Assembly: GCA_964588335.1 (NCBI GenBank)
Contig: CAZPOV010000017.1
Location: 1 to 64,000, forward strand
Source: JAGQZY01 sp964588335
GTDB taxonomy: Bacteria > Bdellovibrionota > Bdellovibrionia > Bdellovibrionales > JAGQZY01
Direction: 5' to 3'
Length of the DNA stretch: 64,000 nucleotides
Positions 58,594 through 64,000 of the stretch are shown piece by piece (position 1 is the first letter of the stretch; every line of letters starts with the position of its first letter). The notes under the pieces were generated by a model. That model did no database searches and was not told the DNA's origin. It saw only the letters and a list, made by a program, of their open reading frames with translations. The translations under genes were made by a program, and so were the position numbers.

Positions 58594-60078
58594 CTATTGG
58601 TTTTTGTGCTTCATGGTTGGGAAAAGCAAGATGTCACGAATGCTATGCTGATCAGTCAGCAGCATAACGATCCGCTCAACACCCAAGCCAACACCACCAG
58701 TGGGCGGCATACCCACTTCAATGGCATGCATAAAATCTTTGTCCATAGGCTGGGCCTCTTCGTCGACAACGCGCTTGGCCTCTTGTTGCTTCAACCGACT
58801 CAGTTGATCTTCGGGATCGTTAAGCTCAGTGTAGGCATTGCCGATTTCCATGGCCGCACAGATGGGCTCAAAACGCTCCACCAGATTCTTTTTATCCCGA
58901 TGCATTTTGGTTAGTGGTGAAACTTCGACCGGAAAGTCGATAACAAAAGTGGGTTGAATCAGTTCGCTTTCAGCGGCTAACTCAAAAAGCTCCATCACCA
59001 TCTCACCGTGACTGGCGGCTTTTTCAAGATGGGTTCCCAGCTCTTTGGCTTTCGCAAACAATTCATCGGCACTGGCTTTTTCGGGATCAATTCCAGCATA
59101 CTCACGAACACCATCGTAAACAGAAAGACGGCGCCATGGTGGTGCAAAGTCGATCTCTTGCCCCTGATAATTCACTTTTGTGTCGCCTGTCACCTGGCGC
59201 GCCAAGTGCGCCACCAACTCTTCAAACTGTTTCATTTGATCATTGTAATCAGTGTAGGCCTCGTACCATTCCAACATCGTGAATTCGGGGTTGTGAGAGC
59301 GATCAATCCCCTCGTTGCGGAAGTTTTTACCAACTTCGTAAACTTTTTCAAAACCACCGACAATCAATCGCTTTAAATAAAGCTCAGGACTGATCTTCAA
59401 GTAAAGTTTCATATCAAGCGCACGATGATGGGTTGAAAAGGGATAAGCCGCGGCTCCACCATAAAGAGGCTGCAGCACCGGTGTTTCCACTTCTAGGAAT
59501 CCACGCTCATTAAGGAAATTGCGAATTTCAGCAATAATTTTCGAACGGGTTTCAAAAACCTTACGGCTTTTCGGATCCATGATCAAATCCAAGTGACGAT
59601 GCCGGTACTTGATTTCCACATCTTGCACACCATGGTATTTTTCAGGCAAAGGCTCTAAAGTTTTGCAAAGGATTTCAAATTTTTGAGTGTGTAAAGACAG
59701 TTCGCCCTTTTTACTTTTGAAAACAAACCCCTCAATTCCAATGAAATCCCCAATATCGATATTCTCAAAAGAGGTTAATCCGACTTCATCCAACTCCGCT
59801 TTCTTTAAATAGCACTGGATTGTTCCCGATTGATCCTGGATATTAAAAAACGCCGCTTTCCCCATGGGTCGCTTCGTCATCAAGCGTCCAGCAATTCGAA
59901 ACACATCCCCCTCGCGCTTTTCGCCCGCTTCAATCGCACTCTCATACTTGGAGCGAATGTCTTTGATCATGGCGTCGCGCTTGTAACTGTGAGGAAAAGG
60001 ATCGATTCCCTTTTCTTTCAAAGTGCGCAATTTGGCTCGTTTTTCGGCGCGGATCGGATTGTCTTGATTTTCGCTCAT
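58594..60078 (-). CDS. lysS: Lysyl-tRNA synthetase, class II
   Basis: A 494-residue class II synthetase. The N-terminal OB-fold anticodon-binding domain spans about 50-170 (AGRLMTKRPMGKAAFFNIQD). The catalytic domain has motif 1 around FLNERGFLEVETPVL, motif 2 FRNEGIDRSHNPEFTMLEWY and motif 3 GVGLGVERIVMLL. Length is standard. AAAGGACA precedes the ATG. It lies 21 bases after fbaB, in the same operon. Confidence 0.98.
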   Translation of the reverse strand: MSENQDNPIRAEKRAKLRTLKEKGIDPFPHSYKRDAMIKDIRSKYESAIEAGEKREGDVFRIAGRLMTKRPMGKAAFFNIQDQSGTIQCYLKKAELDEVGLTSFENIDIGDFIGIEGFVFKSKKGELSLHTQKFEILCKTLEPLPEKYHGVQDVEIKYRHRHLDLIMDPKSRKVFETRSKIIAEIRNFLNERGFLEVETPVLQPLYGGAAAYPFSTHHRALDMKLYLKISPELYLKRLIVGGFEKVYEVGKNFRNEGIDRSHNPEFTMLEWYEAYTDYNDQMKQFEELVAHLARQVTGDTKVNYQGQEIDFAPPWRRLSVYDGVREYAGIDPEKASADELFAKAKELGTHLEKAASHGEMVMELFELAAESELIQPTFVIDFPVEVSPLTKMHRDKKNLVERFEPICAAMEIGNAYTELNDPEDQLSRLKQQEAKRVVDEEAQPMDKDFMHAIEVGMPPTGGVGLGVERIVMLLTDQHSIRDILLFPTMKHKNQ

Positions 60079-60099
60079 GCTTTGTCCTTTTACTTGGCT

Positions 60100-61020
60100 T
60101 TAAGATTGTCCGGTATAAACATCCATAACAGACTGCAGAAGTTCAATGGCTTCTTTTTTCGGACGTTGAAAGGCGTTGCGCCCCATGATGCTTCCAAAAG
60201 CACCACCTTGGGCCAATTCTTTGACCTCTTCCAACACTTCCTCGGTTCCCTTGGCTGGGCCTCCACTGAAAATCACCACGCGACGTCCATTGAAGCAAGA
60301 CTCCACAACATGCTTGGCTCGGTCAGACAACTTGGCTACCGGGATTCCTTGTTCTTCATAAACTTTTCGAGCCGCATCCTGTTCGATATGTGCTGTTGGC
60401 GGTTTGACCTTAATGAAATGAGCTCCCAATTGGGCCGCAATTTGCGCCGCATAGGCAATCACATCAATTCCAGTCTCCCCTTCTTTTGAAATCTGTTCGC
60501 CTCGCGCATAAGACCAAATAACAACCAAAAGACCGGCCTCTTTCGCCATTTGAGCGGCGTGCTGAATCTCCTCGTACATTTGCTTTCGCATGCTACTGCC
60601 GGGGTAAATTGTAAAACCAATTCCAACGCAGCCCAAGCGAAGAGCGTCATCCACAGACGATGTCACCGCCGAACAGGGGCCCTCAGGGGAATACAGGGAG
60701 TCCGAGTTGTTGACTTTTAAAATAAGCGGAATGTCTCCGGCGAAGTCACGCGCCACCGCCTCGATAAAGCCAAGAGGTGCGGCATAAGCGCTGCATCCCG
60801 ATTCCACAGCCAAAGCCGCGTGATAGGTGGGATCATAACCGTTGGGGTTTTTGGCGAAACTACGGGCCGGACCATGTTCGAAACCCTGATCCACGGGCAA
60901 GATAACCATCTTTCCCGTTCCTGCCAAACGACCGTGGTTCAACACACGGGCCATATTGGTTAACACTCCAGGGTTATCAGCCCCATACCAGCTAAGAATC
61001 TCTCTTACTCTTGGCGTCAT
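60100..61020 (-). CDS. fbaB: Class I fructose-bisphosphate aldolase (FbaB/DhnA type)
   Basis: A 306-residue Schiff-base aldolase that interconverts fructose-1,6-bisphosphate with DHAP and glyceraldehyde-3-phosphate. Visible blocks are LPVDQGFEHGPARSF, GIGFTIYPGS, HFIKVKPP (Lys204/Lys206, one the Schiff-base lysine) and the phosphate-binding VIFSGGPAKG and GGAFGSIMGRNAFQR. This type is found in archaea and many bacteria. AAGGAG precedes the ATG. It is the first gene of the fbaB-lysS pair. Confidence 0.95.
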   Translation of the reverse strand: MTPRVREILSWYGADNPGVLTNMARVLNHGRLAGTGKMVILPVDQGFEHGPARSFAKNPNGYDPTYHAALAVESGCSAYAAPLGFIEAVARDFAGDIPLILKVNNSDSLYSPEGPCSAVTSSVDDALRLGCVGIGFTIYPGSSMRKQMYEEIQHAAQMAKEAGLLVVIWSYARGEQISKEGETGIDVIAYAAQIAAQLGAHFIKVKPPTAHIEQDAARKVYEEQGIPVAKLSDRAKHVVESCFNGRRVVIFSGGPAKGTEEVLEEVKELAQGGAFGSIMGRNAFQRPKKEAIELLQSVMDVYTGQS

Positions 61021-61207
61021 CAGATCGTCTCCTTAATAAATATCACCCATGGTCAGCAGCCAAAGAAGCCTCGTAGGCGAGCCTCTTAATGGCGAGAAGG
61101 ACCAGTGAACAGCATCTCTTTAGGCCGTCTACACTAGTCATATCAACTACTGAAATCAAGACTTTAAAGCAATGACAAGGTCTTCTGAGGCCGGCGGCAA
61201 AGCTGGT

Positions 61208-61768
61208 TTAAAAACTACGCACTTTCACCATCGCCCGCTTCAAAGAAATCACTTCATTCTTACAAGCATCCATAAATTCTTGGGCAAAGGCTTCTGGATC
61301 AGTGATGCCGAAATCCTGTAGGGCACAGGTTTCCACAGGTGTCCCTTGGTTGCTGATATTGACCCCGTAATGAATAAGCGAGGAGGTTTGCGAGCAAGTG
61401 GCAATACTGATGTTGAGTTTTTTCTTTTGCCAATAAACATCATCACCATGGCGAACCATATCCCATTTTTTTCCCGACAGTTTTTGAATCAATAAAATTA
61501 AGGTCTCACCAAAAAGACGCTGAATTAAAACCGCGGTCGATAAAGGAAATTGAAAAAGTTCGACCACAAAGTGAAGCATCTCATCGCCTTCAATCACACT
61601 GTTGGCTCTTAGATCTTCGCCATCAATCATATGTTGTTTTGGAATTTTGCATGGGCCTTGCCAACTGACGATGGAATCCCCCAAAACGCCATGCTGTAAA
61701 TAATTGTATAAGGGGGCCAACTGTTGACCATCGTAGGTTTTGACTTCATCAATCCAAAACGTTTGCAT
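61208..61768 (-). CDS. DUF366-family protein
   Basis: A 186-residue protein that fits DUF366 from end to end: WIDEVKTYDGQQLAPL at the start, GDSIVSWQGPC, EMLHFVVELF, RHGDDVYW, and SIATCSQTSSLIHYGVNIS. The function of the family is not established to my knowledge. It follows queC by 12 bases on the same strand, which suggests a link to 7-deazaguanine (queuosine) metabolism. Members in other genomes should be checked for the same neighbourhood. Confidence 0.85.
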   Translation of the reverse strand: MQTFWIDEVKTYDGQQLAPLYNYLQHGVLGDSIVSWQGPCKIPKQHMIDGEDLRANSVIEGDEMLHFVVELFQFPLSTAVLIQRLFGETLILLIQKLSGKKWDMVRHGDDVYWQKKKLNISIATCSQTSSLIHYGVNISNQGTPVETCALQDFGITDPEAFAQEFMDACKNEVISLKRAMVKVRSF

Positions 61769-61780
61769 CGAATTCCGCTC

Positions 61781-62443
61781 CTATTGTTTGGTGGACTGGA
61801 GAGCTCGCCGAAATCGCTGACAAGACTCACACTTTTGGCAGGGTTGTTCTCCGGCAAAGTAACAAGACCAAACTTGCTCCATCGCCACCCCTTTTTCAAC
61901 TAAATACTGTGCCATTTCGGCTTTATAAAGAGTTTGCGAAAAACAGCGAATCTGCACTCCATTGGCGGTCGACAATTGAAGGCATGCATTCATTTTTTCA
62001 ATGAAGTCGACACTGTTATCGGGAAAGGTGGCCGCTTCTTCAGCATTGAAGCCTGGAACGATCCACTGAGCTCCAATCATTTCGGCTCGACAGGCCGCCA
62101 CATTCAACAACACACCATTTCGATTCGACACCCAAACCTTTTGAGCCGTCTGCTGAGACCTGGCCAAACTCTCGATATCCACTTGCTGGGTGGGCACCTC
62201 TTGCTCCATCGAGGTCAATGAGCTGCGATCGCCAATAAAGATCTCGGCCAACTGCAAACTTTGCAAAGGGACCTGTAACTCTTCACTAAAGTGTTTGGCC
62301 GCCCGCTCCTCTGAAGGCCAGGCGCGCTGCCCATAATTGATACTTAGGGCTGCCACCTCTCCGGGCCATAGCTCGCAAGCTTTGTAGAGATTGAAAACAG
62401 AATCCAGCCCTCCTGATAGGAGAACTATGGCTTTCGTAGACAT
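61781..62443 (-). CDS. queC: 7-cyano-7-deazaguanine (preQ0) synthase
   Basis: A 220-residue ATP-dependent enzyme that converts 7-carboxy-7-deazaguanine to preQ0, a step towards queuosine. It has the PP-loop SGGLDS (residues 10-15), the substrate-binding region around VSNRNGVLLNVAA, and the C-terminal zinc site formed by the cysteines of WSCYFAGEQPCQKCESCQ. Length is normal. No ribosome binding site is visible. A promoter pair (TTGAGA and TAAACC, 17 bases apart) ends six bases before the ATG. queD, queE and queF are not in this window. Confidence 0.96.
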   Translation of the reverse strand: MSTKAIVLLSGGLDSVFNLYKACELWPGEVAALSINYGQRAWPSEERAAKHFSEELQVPLQSLQLAEIFIGDRSSLTSMEQEVPTQQVDIESLARSQQTAQKVWVSNRNGVLLNVAACRAEMIGAQWIVPGFNAEEAATFPDNSVDFIEKMNACLQLSTANGVQIRCFSQTLYKAEMAQYLVEKGVAMEQVWSCYFAGEQPCQKCESCQRFRRALQSTKQ

Positions 62444-62449
62444 ATCCCA

Positions 62450-62478
62450 GGTTTAGCGATGGTGTTGCGAAATCTCAA
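62450..62478 (-). promoter_or_regulatory. Candidate promoter abutting queC
   Basis: On the minus strand, TTGAGA (62478-62473) and TAAACC (62455-62450) are 17 bases apart. The -10 ends six bases before the ATG, so the transcript would have almost no leader. No preQ1 riboswitch fold was recognised. Confidence 0.4.
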
Positions 62479-62676
62479 GCTTTTATTCCATAGCTTGCTG
62501 CCCGAAGCTCTGGTGAACTCCTCTGACTGGCAAAGCCCCACCCGCCCCCCCTCTGGTAGAGACGCGAAAATTTCGTATTTGTTAAAAAAACCAAAAGACA
62601 GATCTTTATAGATTAAAATATATGCATTCCGGCAAAATCCCTAGACTCTATGGGGGTTTGATTTTAAGGTTTGCCG

Positions 62677-63258
62677 ATGGATAAAAGCCCAAATGGTTTC
62701 AAGGAGTTCGTGAAAGCGGCCTTCCGTGACCCTAAAAATGTTTCGACTATTTTTCCGAGCCTCAAATATTTGGCCCAGGCTTTAATTCGGCATGCTGAGG
62801 TCGGAGCTGGAGATCATGTTCTTGAGCTGGGCTGTGGCAGCGGAGCTATCACTCGACAGATTTTAAAACAAAGATCACAATTGGGTTCTTATCTTGGTGT
62901 TGAAATTGATACCGATCTGGTGGACTTTCTGAAACACAGTTATCCCGACGAGACATTTTTGGCTATTTCGGCCGATCATTTGGGTGAACATATTAAAGAT
63001 GAATCGATCGATGCTGTGATTTGCTCTTTGCCCTGGACTATGTTCGCCGGTGATTTGCAAGAGTCTATCACTCAAGAGATTTTACGAATTTTAAAACCGG
63101 GCGGAAAATTCACCACCTTTCTTTGTATCCACGCCCTTTCCTACCCCGGCGCTCCACGAGCAAAAAAAGTTTTTCAAGATGCTTTTTCACAGTTTGAAAA
63201 ATGCGAATCCATCGCTCGTAATATTCCGCCTGCCAACGTGTATCGGGGAATAAAATAA
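62677..63258 (+). CDS. Class I SAM-dependent methyltransferase, PmtA-like
   Basis: A 193-residue protein with SAM motif I HVLELGCGSGAITRQIL, motif II acidic end in GVEIDTDLV, and ICSLPWTMF at the catalytic strand, like the N-P-P-Y region of the fold. The N-terminal FRDPKNVSTIFPSLKYLA and the small size resemble bacterial phosphatidylethanolamine N-methyltransferases (PmtA/PlmT), so a phospholipid substrate is suggested. rRNA dimethylases are a less likely alternative. ATG 62677 is chosen; two codons upstream a TTG extends the frame. Confidence 0.82.
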   Translation: MDKSPNGFKEFVKAAFRDPKNVSTIFPSLKYLAQALIRHAEVGAGDHVLELGCGSGAITRQILKQRSQLGSYLGVEIDTDLVDFLKHSYPDETFLAISADHLGEHIKDESIDAVICSLPWTMFAGDLQESITQEILRILKPGGKFTTFLCIHALSYPGAPRAKKVFQDAFSQFEKCESIARNIPPANVYRGIK

Positions 63259-63264
63259 GCTAAC

Positions 63265-64000
63265 CTAGCGAATTTCTTTGAGAGTCTGATCAATTTCTTT
63301 GTAGCGATCGGTCATACCATAGTAGCTTTCAAGATACAGTTCTTTAAACTTTTGTAGCCCCTGTTTTTGTTCCGGCCAGGCCCGTTGAGCGCGGTCGAGA
63401 AAATCCGAGGGCCCTTCATAGGATTCTTTTTCAATGCCTTTTTTAGCCAGACGGGTGCGTAATCGCAGGTAGGCTTTTTGCGCCGGATTTTCTTTTTTTC
63501 TGTTTTTACGGGTGCGCAACCGAACCCATAAAAAGAAGCTCAGCAGGATTAGAAGTGAACCAGACAACAAGAGGTTTTGATTGATATTCTTAAAACCAAG
63601 CTTGGCAAAGAAATCTTTTTGACCGGTACGATCAAAATTTAAAAGGAACATATTCCAATTGGTAGCCAAGGCATCCAATGCAAAATAGGTTTGTTTTATC
63701 CATCCCGGTTGGTATTTCGAAAGAAAATCATCACCGGATTGAGCCTGTGCTAACTGCTCTTCAGACATAGAATGATACAGATCTCCGCCTAACTCAAAAC
63801 GCAAAGGAGCCACCATAGTGGTGGGATCAAAACGAATCCACTGACTTTTTTCTTCTGACCAAATTTCGGTCCAGGCGTGGGCATCTTTACTTGTCACCAA
63901 GTAATAATCACTTAAACTGTTCTTGCGGCCGCCTTGAAAGCCAACAACTACGCGTGCCGGAACGCCGGCCAACCGCATGAGTGAGGCAAAACTGACGGCA
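63265..64000 (-). CDS. Transglutaminase-like TgpA-type membrane protein, N-terminal part cut off
   Basis: The frame stays open to the window edge, and the visible part is the C-terminal 245 residues. It begins in the conserved end of the transglutaminase active-site helix (FASLMRLAGVPARVVVGFQGG, seen across the edge), then the catalytic histidine region KDAHAWTEIW and aspartate FDPTT. A linker, one transmembrane helix (NLLLSGSLLILLSFFLWV) and a DUF4129-like cytoplasmic tail follow. This is the TgpA layout (multi-helix membrane part, periplasmic transglutaminase, helix, tail). TgpA-like genes often stand next to a DUF58/MoxR pair, which would lie outside this window. Confidence 0.88.
   Translation of the reverse strand, partial: AVSFASLMRLAGVPARVVVGFQGGRKNSLSDYYLVTSKDAHAWTEIWSEEKSQWIRFDPTTMVAPLRFELGGDLYHSMSEEQLAQAQSGDDFLSKYQPGWIKQTYFALDALATNWNMFLLNFDRTGQKDFFAKLGFKNINQNLLLSGSLLILLSFFLWVRLRTRKNRKKENPAQKAYLRLRTRLAKKGIEKESYEGPSDFLDRAQRAWPEQKQGLQKFKELYLESYYGMTDRYKEIDQTLKEIR

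Noticed and set aside
59830..60489. 219-residue plus-strand ORF antisense to lysS and fbaB
   Set aside because: It spans two strongly supported genes on the other strand and its sequence follows their codon complement.
1..64000. tRNA, rRNA, tmRNA, SRP RNA, CRISPR array, prophage or defence genes
   Set aside because: I looked for characteristic TPsiC-arm text, repeat-spacer patterns, integrases, transposases and common defence families and found none. A covariance-model scan would be decisive for small RNAs.

Overview
The window reads as chromosomal DNA of a free-living Gram-negative bacterium, most likely a member of the Bdellovibrionota. The reasons are indirect: many lipoproteins and outer-membrane beta-barrels of unknown family, a TIGR02147-type regulator (a family I associate with Bdellovibrio-like bacteria and Fibrobacteres), dense gene packing with many small unrecognised secreted proteins, and moderate GC content. 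No rRNA, tRNA, CRISPR array, insertion sequence, integrase or prophage module was seen. Nearly all the DNA is coding and no gap between genes exceeds 300 bases.

Layout. 1-3 kb: a lipoprotein cut by the window edge, a kynurenine formamidase-like cyclase with a Bcp peroxiredoxin, and a divergent Rsm22-type Fe-S methyltransferase. 3-10 kb: an acidic LysM lipoprotein, then the methylmalonyl-CoA mutase operon (mutA-mutB-meaB) with a possible small overlapping gene in front, then a membrane-anchored PilZ protein. 10-14.5 kb: a 969-residue lipoprotein overlapping a beta-barrel gene, both unrecognised. 14.7-18.1 kb: greA, an AsmA-like protein and a glycerophosphodiester phosphodiesterase in one operon. 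18.2-25.2 kb: mgtE, nrnA, a compact NifU-like [2Fe-2S] protein with glyoxalase II, a cysQ/MazG-like operon and rpmG.

25.3-37.2 kb is the most coherent accessory block. It holds a six-gene TonB energising operon (DUF3450, TtpC-like, ExbB, ExbD, TonB, TPR), then two large paralogous TonB-dependent receptors and a small beta-barrel. The likely task is import of one or more large or scarce substrates across the outer membrane; the substrate cannot be read from the sequence. 37-46 kb: a TIGR02147 regulator with a secreted partner, a cysteine-rich secreted protein, an RluA pseudouridine synthase, and three peptidase genes (S9 prolyl oligopeptidase, S41, M17 leucyl aminopeptidase), which fits a protein-degrading lifestyle. 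46-50 kb: a beta-barrel protein, a glycosyltransferase, and tyrS divergent from infA.

50-58.3 kb: a TolC-RND exporter pair without an adaptor gene, several small secreted proteins (one with an acidic leader and a strongly cationic four-cysteine domain), a nested inverted-repeat element at 55793-55904, a thioesterase, a rhodanese-like lipoprotein without the catalytic cysteine, and a 2H phosphoesterase. 58.6-64 kb: lysS with class I aldolase, queC with a DUF366 gene, a PmtA-like methyltransferase, and a TgpA-type transglutaminase cut by the window edge.

No defence system or secondary-metabolite cluster was found. The best candidates for undescribed biology are the lipoprotein/beta-barrel pair at 10-14.5 kb, the small secreted cysteine proteins at 38.9, 54.9, 55.4 and 57.4 kb, and the structured element at 55.8 kb.
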